Assembly (NCBI GenBank): GCA_949285605.1
Contig: CASDZI010000002.1
Location: 38,335-102,334, forward strand
From: an uncultured Christensenella sp.
GTDB lineage: Bacteria > Bacillota > Clostridia > Christensenellales > DTU072
DNA length: 64,000 bases
Direction of reading: 5' to 3'
Shown: in pieces, positions 35,710 through 42,348 of the stretch
Layout of the letters: every line of letters begins with the position of its first letter
Position numbering within the stretch: position 1 is the stretch's first letter
Position numbers and translations under genes: made by a program
Notes under the pieces: generated by a model
Database searches by the model: none
What the model saw: the letters and a program-made list of their open reading frames with translations, nothing else
What the model was told of the DNA's origin: nothing

Positions 35710-37536
35710 ATGCACCTTATCCGTAAGATAACCCCGGATCTGTATTACACCGGGGTCAACGACAGGCGTATTGCGCTGTTTGAAAACGTCTATCCCGTCG
35801 CCAACGGCGTCAGCTACAATTCCTACGTCCTGCTCGACGAAAAAACCGTGGTGTTCGATACCGCCGACGGTAATTTCACCAACAAGTATCTCGCTAACGT
35901 CGCCGCCGCACTGAACGGACGGAAAGCCGACTACCTCGTAGTCAGCCATATGGAACCCGACCACAGCGCTTCGGTAAAGGCTTTGATGAACGCCTACCCC
36001 GATATGAAAGTTATCTGCAACTCCAAGTCGATAACCATGCTCGCCAACTTTTTCGGAGATATTTCCGACAGAGCCGTTCTCGTCAAAGACGGGGAGACGA
36101 TTTCCGTCGGAAAAAATACCCTTAAATTCGTGTTTGCGCCCATGGTACACTGGCCGGAAGTCATGATGACTTATCTCGTGGAGGAAAAGGTTCTTTTCTC
36201 CGCCGACGCTTTCGGTTCTTTCGGAGCCCTCGACGGGAATTTGTTTGCCGAAGAGAAGTCGTTTGAAGAGTATCTCCCCGAAGCAAGACGGTATTACACC
36301 AATATCGTGGGAAAATACGGCGCTCAGGTTCAGGCCGCCGTCAAAAAACTCGCCGGCGTCCCCGTCGATTACGTCTGCCCTCTGCACGGCGTGATCTGGA
36401 AAAAGGATTTTGCGAAAATTCTGGCAAAATATCTCCTTTGGGCGGATTACGAACCCGAAACCTCTACTGCGATGATAGTTTACGGGTCGGTTTACGGCGA
36501 TACTGCGGAAGCTGCGGAAACGCTGGCGGCTTTCCTCGCCGAAAGAGGAGTAAGGGACATCAAAGTTTACGACGTGTCCAAAACGCATTATTCCTACCTT
36601 ATCAGCGAAGCGTTCAGGGTGAGCAACATAGTTTTTGCGTCCATAACCTACAACGCTTCGGTCTTCCCCGCTATGGAACATTTTGTCAGAGAACTTACCG
36701 CCCACGGACTGAAGAAACGCTCCTTGAGCATAATTCAGAACGGCAGCTGGGCACCGGTGAGCGGAGCCAAGATAAAGGAAGTGCTCGCCGGTTGGAAAGA
36801 CTCCTTTATCGTGGGCGAAACCGTTACTTTGAACAGTGCGGTCAAGGAAAATACCGTCGCCGAACTGGCTACCCTTGCCGACGCAATAGTTCTTTCGATG
36901 AATAAACCGTCGGTGGAAACCACGGGTACCGACGTTTCCGCAATGTTCAAGATAAGCTACGGTCTTTACGTTCTGACGGTAAAAGACGGCGACAAGGACA
37001 ACGGCTGTATCATAAACACCGCTTCCCAGCTGACCGAAAACCCGAGAAGGGTAACTATAGCCGTCAACAAATCGGGCTATACCTGCGAACTGTTGCAGAA
37101 AAACGACCTTTTCAATCTGTCGGTACTTAGCGAAAAAACGCCTTTCGACGTGTTCAAACGGTTCGGCTTTGCAAGCGGCAGGGATACCGACAAATTTGCG
37201 GGAACGGAGAAAGTGCGTTCTTCCAACGGACTTACCTATCTGCCCGAATACGCCAATGCGGTAATTTCCGCTAAGATAGTCGCCCGTCACGACTACGGCA
37301 CGCATATGCTGTTCGTAGCCGACGTCACCGAGGCAAAAACCCTCAACGGTGACCCCTCGGCGACATACGACTACTATTTCAAACACATCAAGACCGCTCC
37401 CCCGAAAGCGGAAGCGAAAAAGAAAGGCTTCGTCTGCAAGATCTGCAATTACGTCTATGAAGGAGAAACCTTGCCTCCCGATTTTATCTGTCCTATCTGC
37501 AAACACGGAGCCGAAGACTTCGAACCTTTGAAATAA
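35710..37536 (+). CDS. four-domain flavodiiron protein (FDP-flavin reductase-rubredoxin fusion)
   Basis: A 608-residue O2/NO reductase. Residues 1-~245 form the metallo-beta-lactamase-like diiron domain, with SHMEPDHSAS (~79) and later CPLHG ligands. A flavodoxin domain follows (~250-395; IVYGSVYGDTAEAAETLA). Then comes a flavin-reductase domain (~410-560; CIINTASQLTENPRRVTIAV) and a C-terminal rubredoxin (FVCKICNYVY and FICPICKHG). The last two domains together equal the separate protein Hrb of acetogens, so this is an FprA-Hrb fusion. It should remove oxygen or nitric oxide with NAD(P)H as ultimate donor. Confidence 0.92.
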   Translation: MHLIRKITPDLYYTGVNDRRIALFENVYPVANGVSYNSYVLLDEKTVVFDTADGNFTNKYLANVAAALNGRKADYLVVSHMEPDHSASVKALMNAYPDMKVICNSKSITMLANFFGDISDRAVLVKDGETISVGKNTLKFVFAPMVHWPEVMMTYLVEEKVLFSADAFGSFGALDGNLFAEEKSFEEYLPEARRYYTNIVGKYGAQVQAAVKKLAGVPVDYVCPLHGVIWKKDFAKILAKYLLWADYEPETSTAMIVYGSVYGDTAEAAETLAAFLAERGVRDIKVYDVSKTHYSYLISEAFRVSNIVFASITYNASVFPAMEHFVRELTAHGLKKRSLSIIQNGSWAPVSGAKIKEVLAGWKDSFIVGETVTLNSAVKENTVAELATLADAIVLSMNKPSVETTGTDVSAMFKISYGLYVLTVKDGDKDNGCIINTASQLTENPRRVTIAVNKSGYTCELLQKNDLFNLSVLSEKTPFDVFKRFGFASGRDTDKFAGTEKVRSSNGLTYLPEYANAVISAKIVARHDYGTHMLFVADVTEAKTLNGDPSATYDYYFKHIKTAPPKAEAKKKGFVCKICNYVYEGETLPPDFICPICKHGAEDFEPLK

Positions 37537-37554
37537 AATCCCGAAAAATATCGA

Positions 37555-37585
37555 AACGACCGCATTTCGGCGGTCGTTTTTTTTT
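37555..37585 (+). terminator. terminator of the flavodiiron operon
   Basis: ACGACCG (37556-37562) and CGGTCGT (37571-37577) are followed by a long T tract. Confidence 0.88.
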
Positions 37586-37602
37586 GGAAATTCACGGACG
37601 GA

Positions 37603-38268
37603 TCATTCTTCCTTATTCCCCTCGTTCTTCTCGTTCTCTTCGGAAGGGTCGGGACTTCCCTCGGCGGCTTTTTCCTCGACAACTTTTTCCTCGGAATTTT
37701 CTTCCTGCTTTCCTTTCTTAGCCAGTTTGTTGGTGTTGATACTCTTGGCATACACCACGAAACGGCACCACAGAAATTCCAACGTCAGGTTCTGCGCCAT
37801 GCAGATGAACAGAACGAGGTATTCGTTCCAGCCTTTGTCCATCGTGAGAAAATCCGTCAACCACACCGAATACGGGGTAAAAGCGACGTAAAAAAGGAAC
37901 ACCAACGCCATCGCCAAAGGCACGTTGTTGGCGGACTTGAAAGTGTAACGGCGGTTTACGGTAAAATTGTAAAGTACGCTCAGCACCAAAGCGATAAGGT
38001 AGCTTACCCAGTAATTCCAACGTATGATCTCGTTCATCAAAGTGAACGCCCCGAGCTGGATTATACCCGCGCCGCAGGAAAAGAGCACGAATTTGAGGAC
38101 CTGGATAAAGGTCTCCTTGGGGGTGAGCTTGACTTTGCCTTTACCTTCCTCCGAATCGTCCTTTGTCCGACAAGCGACGGCAGCCTCTTCGACGTCGGAA
38201 TCTACGACGAGCTCCTTACTCTCCTCGCCGCAACCGTCGCAAAATGCTTTCTTATCTTTTTCTTCCAT
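37603..38268 (-). CDS. GtrA-like membrane protein with charged tails
   Basis: A 221-residue protein. After ~50 charged residues containing a CDGCGEE motif, four TM helices (~60-180) match the GtrA/DPMS-like family: KFVLFSCGAGIIQLGAFTL, YNFTVNRRYTFKS and a late FLWCRFVVYAKS. Family members are thought to flip polyprenyl-phosphate-linked sugars for envelope glycosylation. The last ~45 residues are Glu/Lys-rich and probably disordered. I start at 38268, preceded by GGAGAG. It begins right after the terminator of the esterase gene. Confidence 0.8.
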   Translation of the reverse strand: MEEKDKKAFCDGCGEESKELVVDSDVEEAAVACRTKDDSEEGKGKVKLTPKETFIQVLKFVLFSCGAGIIQLGAFTLMNEIIRWNYWVSYLIALVLSVLYNFTVNRRYTFKSANNVPLAMALVFLFYVAFTPYSVWLTDFLTMDKGWNEYLVLFICMAQNLTLEFLWCRFVVYAKSINTNKLAKKGKQEENSEEKVVEEKAAEGSPDPSEENEKNEGNKEE

Positions 38269-38278
38269 ATTCTCTCCG

Positions 38279-38302
38279 AAAAAAACCGCCCTCAAAAGGC
38301 GG
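38279..38302 (-). terminator. terminator of the esterase gene
   Basis: On the minus strand GCCGCC and GGGCGGT-type arms around TTTTGA are followed by a T run. Confidence 0.75.
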
Positions 38303-38313
38303 CTAAGGGGTGA

Positions 38314-39240
38314 TTATCCTTTCAGATGCTTATCCATAAAGGCGAAAACTTTTTCGAAACACTCTTTGGACGCTTTCGTCCACATATTCATATGGAAACA
38401 ATGGTTGTCTATGAATTTCGTACTGGAATAAGTTTCGGTTTCCACTCCTGCGTCGATAAGGAGTTTAGCCAGAATTTCCCCCTGCCCTTTGCAGAAAATA
38501 TCTTTCTTGCTCATCACGAGAAAACTCGGACACCAGTTCCCGTTGACGAAATTCGAGGGGCATATTTCTTTTATGTAAGGATAATCCTTAATGTTGGAGA
38601 AATCCTTTTTAAGCCCGAAATCGGCTCCCAAATAACATCTTCCGATATCCCAAACAAGATTAAAAGGCAACTTCGTGAGTTCTATGGACGCCATCAGATC
38701 GTACGGTCCGCAGAAGCTCACCAAAAGGGCGGGTCTGACTTTGAACTCGGGGATACCGAGGGCGGTGCGTTGTTCTTCGCTGTTTGCTAACGACACCAGC
38801 TGCGTGGCGCAATACGCCCCTGCGCTGTCGCCCGTCACGCAGACCTTGTCGAGGTCTATATTATATTTTTCGGCGAGGACGGTCAGGTAATTAAGGGCGT
38901 TCACGCAGTCGGCGAGCGGAATGGGAAAAGGTCTCCTCGGGCTGAGTCCGTAGTTAATGTTTACGGTAAAATATCCGTGGTGAGCGAAACGTTTACAAAG
39001 ACTTTTTCTGTGTTTTTTGTCCCCTTTAACGAAACCGCCTCCGTGAATGTTCAGTACCACAGGCAATTTCTTCTCCCCGAGCAAAGCGGGGTCGTAATAA
39101 ACTTCCCCGTTACATTCGTCGGGACGGGACTCGTCGTAAGCAAATTCCTTTTCTCTGACGATCCCCTTGTATCTGCGGTAGTTTTGAGCCGGATGGAACA
39201 ATACGTCGATAGCCGTAAACAAAAATTCCGAACGTGTCAT
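38314..39240 (-). CDS. alpha/beta hydrolase, hormone-sensitive-lipase-type esterase
   Basis: A 308-residue cytoplasmic esterase/acylhydrolase. LNIHGGGFVKGDK (~82) is the HGGG oxyanion motif of the HSL family, and VTGDSAGAYCATQL (~140) the nucleophile elbow. A late DNHCFHMN supplies the catalytic His. GGAGG precedes the ATG, and a good promoter lies upstream. Substrate unknown: carboxylesters, or acyl groups on glycans. Confidence 0.85.
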   Translation of the reverse strand: MTRSEFLFTAIDVLFHPAQNYRRYKGIVREKEFAYDESRPDECNGEVYYDPALLGEKKLPVVLNIHGGGFVKGDKKHRKSLCKRFAHHGYFTVNINYGLSPRRPFPIPLADCVNALNYLTVLAEKYNIDLDKVCVTGDSAGAYCATQLVSLANSEEQRTALGIPEFKVRPALLVSFCGPYDLMASIELTKLPFNLVWDIGRCYLGADFGLKKDFSNIKDYPYIKEICPSNFVNGNWCPSFLVMSKKDIFCKGQGEILAKLLIDAGVETETYSSTKFIDNHCFHMNMWTKASKECFEKVFAFMDKHLKG

Positions 39241-39275
39241 AAGTCCTCCAAAAATTTCTTCGATAATAATATAAT

Positions 39276-39304
39276 ATTATACTCTAAACGGAAAGCTAAT
39301 TCAA
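39276..39304 (-). promoter_or_regulatory. promoter of the esterase gene
   Basis: On the minus strand TTGAAT (39304-39299) and TATAAT (39281-39276) are 17 bases apart. Confidence 0.78.
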
Positions 39305-39344
39305 GGATAATTAAAAATAATTTTAACGAATTAGAATATAATAA

Positions 39345-39372
39345 TTGACTTTCTGCGGTTAAATGATATAAT
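39345..39372 (+). promoter_or_regulatory. promoter reading into the tRNA/repeat region
   Basis: TTGACT (39345-39350) and TATAAT (39367-39372) are 16 bases apart. It is the only clear promoter upstream of the tRNA, so the primary transcript would start ~340 bases before it and include several hairpin repeats. Confidence 0.65.
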
Positions 39373-39445
39373 AAATGACGATATCCCCAAAAAGCATTAC
39401 TGCTTTTCGGGGACCACGAAGAAAAACCCCAAAACGCGGTGCCGC

Positions 39446-39753
39446 TTTTCGGGGACCCCGAAGAAAAACCCCCGGTAAGTGTTTTTTCGGAAGACTTAAT
39501 ACCCCAACCTTTGGTTCCGTATTAAGTGTGTACCTTTAACTTAATATTTTCTTTTATGCGCCTTTAGCTCAATTGGATAAAGCGCTATACCCCAAAAAAC
39601 GTTGCCGTTTTTCGGGGACCCCGAAGAAAAACCCCTGTAAGTGTTTTTTCGGAAGACTTAATACCCCAACCTTTGGTTCCGTATTAAGTATGTACCTTTA
39701 ACTTAATAATTTCTTTTATGCGCCTTTAGCTCAATTGGATAGAGCGTTGGTCT
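39446..39753 (+). repeat. 162-base tandem duplication of the tRNA leader and tRNA 5' half
   Basis: The block running from TTTTCGGGGACCCCGAAG through CTTAATACCCC..., a GTATTAAG arm and the first ~28 bases of the tRNA appears twice, offset by 162 bases, with few changes. Each copy contains CCCCAACCTTTGGTTCCGTA (39502-39521 and 39664-39683), which is exactly antisense to tRNA bases 39753-39772. Confidence 0.8.
39558..39585 (+). pseudogene. tRNA-Arg 5' half fragment
   Basis: Matches the first 28 bases of the downstream tRNA with one difference. It ends as AGCGCTATA, directly followed by a hairpin repeat instead of an anticodon arm. Not a functional tRNA. Confidence 0.85.
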
Positions 39754-39796
39754 ACGGAACCAAAGGTTGGGGATTCGAGCTCCTCAAGGCGCGCCA
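39720..39796 (+). tRNA. tRNA-Arg (anticodon ACG)
   Basis: A complete 77-base cloverleaf with CCA encoded. Acceptor arms are GCGCCTT and AAGGCGC. The D arm is GCTC...GAGC with loop AATTGGATA, and the anticodon arm is TTGGT-CTACGGA-ACCAA with ACG at 34-36. The T arm is GGGGA-TTCGAGC-TCCTC. A34 should be edited to inosine to read CGU, CGC and CGA. Its leader is duplicated and carries an antisense stretch. Confidence 0.93.
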
Positions 39797-39833
39797 AAAA
39801 ATATCCGCTACATTTTTGTAGCGGATATTTTTT
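39797..39833 (+). terminator. terminator after the tRNA
   Basis: A perfect stem of ATATCCGCTACA and TGTAGCGGATAT around TTTT, flanked by A and T runs, directly after CCA. Confidence 0.9.
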
Positions 39834-39841
39834 CGCCTTGA

Positions 39842-40165
39842 GGACTTGCGAAGACCCAAAGGGGATTCGCAAATTGCCGTCAGGCAATCTGATGAGGTGC
39901 GGCTCACTTCTACTTACGGTATTTTCTTATCAGCACATATATGCTTAATATAGGTATTCACTTTATCCGAATGGGTCCTCAAGGCGCGGCTTATCCGTTA
40001 AAATAGGACTTGCGAATCACCAAAAGGGATTCGTAAAGCCACCCCAAAAAGCATTACTGCTTTTCGGGGACCCCGGTTTTTTCTTCCTAAAGAGTTTTCC
40101 CCTTCACTCTGTAGCACATATATGCTTATATAGGTATTCACTTTATCCGAATGGGTCCTCAAGGC
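39842..40165 (+). repeat. paired direct repeats downstream of the tRNA, carrying tRNA 3'-end pieces
   Basis: Two kinds of repeat occur twice. A 54-base block (39932-39985 and 40113-40165) ends in TCCTCAAGGC, the 3' end of the tRNA. A ~32-base block (39842-39873 and 40006-40038) contains TTGCGAA...TTCG.AA arms and can fold as a hairpin, with G-C in one copy where the other has G-T. An inverted CGCCTTGAGGA follows the tRNA terminator at 39834. No integrase or other gene is present. Confidence 0.75.
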
Positions 40166-40244
40166 ACAGCGCTACCCCAAAAAACGTTGCAGTTTTTCGG
40201 GGGACCGGAATAAATGCCGCTCATAGACATTTTTTCAACAGTGT

Positions 40245-40273
40245 TTGACATTCTTTTACGGTGGTATTACAAT
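40245..40273 (+). promoter_or_regulatory. csoR-eamA promoter
   Basis: TTGACA (40245-40250) and TACAAT (40268-40273) are 17 bases apart. Confidence 0.85.
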
Positions 40274-40278
40274 ATCAA

Positions 40279-40297
40279 TATCCCCCCATGGGGGATA
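40279..40297 (+). promoter_or_regulatory. CsoR-type operator
   Basis: TATCCCCCCATGGGGGATA is a near-perfect inverted repeat with the C-tract/G-tract core and AT ends known for CsoR/RcnR-family operators. It covers the expected transcription start, so the repressor should autoregulate. Confidence 0.8.
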
Positions 40298-40307
40298 AGG
40301 AGAAATT

Positions 40308-40571
40308 ATGGAACCGCATAAACACACGCAAGCCGTCCTAAACAGGACCTCGAGAGCAATCGGACATCTGAACGCCGTAAAAAAAATGATCGAAGACGGA
40401 AGGGATTGCAGCGAAGTGCTGATCCAGCTTGCCGCCGTTAAATCGGAAATCGTCAATATCGGAAAGGTCATTCTGAAAGATCATTTGGAGCACTGCATTT
40501 CCGATGCGGTGAAAAATAACGACGAAACTGCCATTTCCGCCTTGAATAAGGCTATCGATCAGCTTTTATGA
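40308..40571 (+). CDS. csoR: CsoR/RcnR family metal-sensing repressor
   Basis: An 87-residue all-helical repressor of the CsoR (DUF156) family. The metal-site positions read Cys34, His59 and Cys63, with the spacing of the Cu(I) sensor CsoR, and His4/His6 near the N-terminus are an RcnR-like feature. The effector could thus be Cu(I) or another thiophilic ion or species. AAGGAG precedes the ATG. The stop overlaps the start of the transporter (ATGA). The operator over its own start site indicates that apo-repressor shuts the pair off. Confidence 0.9.
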   Translation: MEPHKHTQAVLNRTSRAIGHLNAVKKMIEDGRDCSEVLIQLAAVKSEIVNIGKVILKDHLEHCISDAVKNNDETAISALNKAIDQLL

Positions 40572-41467
40572 AATCGAATCCCCTCTGCAAAGGAATTTTT
40601 TTGGCCGTGCTTGCGGCGGCTTTTTACGCAATAAATTCGCCGTTGTCAAAAATTCTTTTGGATTATATGCCTCCTACCTTGATGGCAGGTTTTTTATACG
40701 TGGGTGCGGGATTATGTATGAGCGCGGTCTTCGTAACTCGTAAAATTTTCAAACCGGAAAATACCGAACCGAAACTAACCGCCAAGGACCTGCCCTATAC
40801 CGTAGCCATGATAACGTTGGACATAGCGGCGCCGATTTGCCTGTTGTTCGGTCTGAAGTCCACCTCCGCCGCTACGGCGTCTTTGTTGAATAATTTTGAA
40901 ATCGTCGCCACAGCCATTATCGCACTCGTAATATTCAAAGAAAAAATCGCTCCGAGACTTTGGCTCGGGATCGTCTTCATTACCCTGTCCTGCGTATTGT
41001 TATCCTTCGAAGATATTTTCACTCTGCAGTTTTCTTTCGGCTCGCTCCTTATCCTCGTCGCCTGCCTTTGTTGGGGACTTGAAAACAATTGCACCAGAAA
41101 ACTGTCTTCGAAAGATCCCTTGCAAATAGTCTTGTTGAAAGGCGTTTTTTCAGGATCGGGCTCTATCGTTATCGGGTTGATTGTCGGAGAACGCATAACC
41201 GTTCTCTGGAGCGTTTTTGCAGTTATCGCAGTGGGATGCGTGGCGTACGGACTGAGTATTTTTTGCTACGTATATTCCCAAAGGATACTCGGGAGCGCTC
41301 GCACGAGCGCTTATTATGCCGTTGCCCCTTTTATCGGAACTTTCCTGTCTCTGATAATTTTCAAAGATAAACCGCACTACTCTTTTTTCATCGCTCTGGC
41401 ATTGATGCTCATAGGCGCCTGGCTCTCGTCGCAGGACAAACCCCTGTTAAAAAGAAAAAAATTATAA
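40568..41467 (+). CDS. EamA/DMT family transporter
   Basis: A 299-residue protein of about ten TM helices formed by two EamA repeats (~8-145 and ~155-290). FLAVLAAAFYAINSPLSKILL starts the first, and SLLILVACLCWGLENNCTRKLSS the second. DMT permeases export or import amino acids, nucleotides, sugars and other metabolites. Co-translation with a CsoR repressor suggests that a metal or reactive species induces it, although EamA proteins are not standard metal exporters. Substrate unknown. A positively charged tail follows the last helix. Confidence 0.85.
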   Translation: MKSNPLCKGIFLAVLAAAFYAINSPLSKILLDYMPPTLMAGFLYVGAGLCMSAVFVTRKIFKPENTEPKLTAKDLPYTVAMITLDIAAPICLLFGLKSTSAATASLLNNFEIVATAIIALVIFKEKIAPRLWLGIVFITLSCVLLSFEDIFTLQFSFGSLLILVACLCWGLENNCTRKLSSKDPLQIVLLKGVFSGSGSIVIGLIVGERITVLWSVFAVIAVGCVAYGLSIFCYVYSQRILGSARTSAYYAVAPFIGTFLSLIIFKDKPHYSFFIALALMLIGAWLSSQDKPLLKRKKL

Positions 41468-41545
41468 CATCCTCTGTTAAATATAATTAACCTCGACGCC
41501 TCGCCTTTCGCCGAACATTTTAAGGGCGTTTACATAAATTGTATT

Positions 41546-41737
41546 ATGAAAGATTTGTGTTCGCTTTCTCCCGAAGAGCTGGTTTTTTTATCGAACGCTC
41601 TCGCTTTGAAACTCTCCGAAGGAAAAACGGCGGAGGAAATTTTCGTACTTAGAAATATTTTTTCGCAAGTATCGCAGACCCTGTTTTCCGTAGCCAGTCA
41701 AAAACAGTTCCTGGATAAACGAAAAAAAGAAACTTGA
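41546..41737 (+). CDS. small conserved-type protein (DUF6774-like)
   Basis: A 63-residue soluble protein. LSPEELVFLSNALALKLSEGKTAEEIFVLRNIFSQVSQTL (split by helices) resembles short clostridial proteins that I recall as DUF6774; function unknown. It is probably two amphipathic helices. No convincing ribosome site precedes the ATG, and it ends 8 bases before the convergent ANTAR gene. I regard it as a real gene because of this family resemblance, with moderate certainty. Confidence 0.6.
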   Translation: MKDLCSLSPEELVFLSNALALKLSEGKTAEEIFVLRNIFSQVSQTLFSVASQKQFLDKRKKET

Positions 41738-41745
41738 CATATTTA

Positions 41746-42330
41746 TTATTTATAGGTGGCGATGATGTTCTTCGCTATCTCCATACGGGATACGCAACGA
41801 TCCATTGCCTGTTTTTCTATATATCTGTGTGCGTCCTCTTCCGTCATTTTCAATACGTCGATAAGTATCCATTTCGCATGGTTTACCGTCCTTATCTCCT
41901 CCATTTTCTGCTTGACGGTGGAAACGGTCTTTTCGTATCGGGCAAGTCTTTCTCTGGTTGCGCACATCCAGTCTATCGCCTGCGACGCCATCTGCGCCGA
42001 CGTCGGCTTCGGCAACGTGAATACCCCGAAGGGTCGTATCTCTTCGCTCATCGAAAGATACTGCTCCCTCGGTACGAACACCAACGCACAGCTGTTTTTC
42101 CCGGTGCAAATATCCACCGCAAGTTTACTGCCGTTCTCTTCTTCCAAAGGCGAATTTATCATCACCAGGTCGTAGTCTCTTTCCAGCAACGCCCTCTTGG
42201 CTTCGGATACGCAGGTCACGGTTTTTACGGGAGAAAATTTGCTCGGAGACAGCAAAGCAGTCAGAGAAATGGAAAATTTCTCCGTTCTTGTCACTATAAG
42301 CACGCTGTAAACACGTTCCTTAAGCGGCAT
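41746..42330 (-). CDS. ANTAR-domain RNA-binding regulator with a pseudo-receiver
   Basis: A 194-residue regulator. Residues ~10-115 form a receiver-like domain in which the phosphoacceptor strand reads DLVMINSPL, so the Asp is replaced by Asn. Residues ~130-190 are the ANTAR three-helix domain (VKQKMEEIRTVNHAKWILIDVLKMTEEDAHRYIEKQAMD, in pieces), which binds tandem hairpins in leader RNA and prevents termination. It lies 18 bases after glnA in the same unit, a pairing known for nitrogen control. Its likely targets are glutamine-synthetase leaders. Confidence 0.85.
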   Translation of the reverse strand: MPLKERVYSVLIVTRTEKFSISLTALLSPSKFSPVKTVTCVSEAKRALLERDYDLVMINSPLEEENGSKLAVDICTGKNSCALVFVPREQYLSMSEEIRPFGVFTLPKPTSAQMASQAIDWMCATRERLARYEKTVSTVKQKMEEIRTVNHAKWILIDVLKMTEEDAHRYIEKQAMDRCVSRMEIAKNIIATYK

Positions 42331-42348
42331 CCGTCTCCCCTTTTTGCG

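Larger units (their letters stand above)
39385..40203 (-). repeat. five copies of a 28-base hairpin repeat with compensatory changes
   Basis: Copies lie at 39385-39412, 39427-39454, 39590-39617, 40042-40069 and 40175-40202. Read on the minus strand each is CCCCGAAAA...TTTTGGGG with a 4-base loop. Loops are GTAA (copies 1 and 4) and GCAA (3 and 5), both GNRA-type; copy 2 has GCAC. The inner stem changes on both arms together (GCA/TGC, GCG/CGC, ACG/CGT). A G-T position after CCCC is a wobble pair on the minus strand and a mismatch on the plus. Copies 1 and 2 are in tandem with a 42-base period. The ~1 kb between the esterase and csoR has no protein gene. Confidence 0.8.

Noticed and set aside
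35428..37506. 692-codon open frame on the minus strand opposite the flavodiiron gene
   Set aside because: It is a shadow: the plus-strand gene has intact domains and a ribosome site, and the antisense frame has no recognisable domain. Long antisense frames occur opposite many genes here because TTA, CTA and TCA codons are rarely used.
39889..39925. Hammerhead ribozyme core (CTGATGAG after the tRNA)
   Set aside because: The CTGATGA string is present but no GAAA partner or three-stem fold could be found.
39385..40203. CRISPR array
   Set aside because: Repeat copies are few, unevenly spaced, themselves hairpins with changing stems, and no cas gene is in the window.
39385..40203. Retron or group II intron RNA
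   Set aside because: No reverse transcriptase gene lies nearby and the repeats do not resemble an msr/msd or intron domain V.
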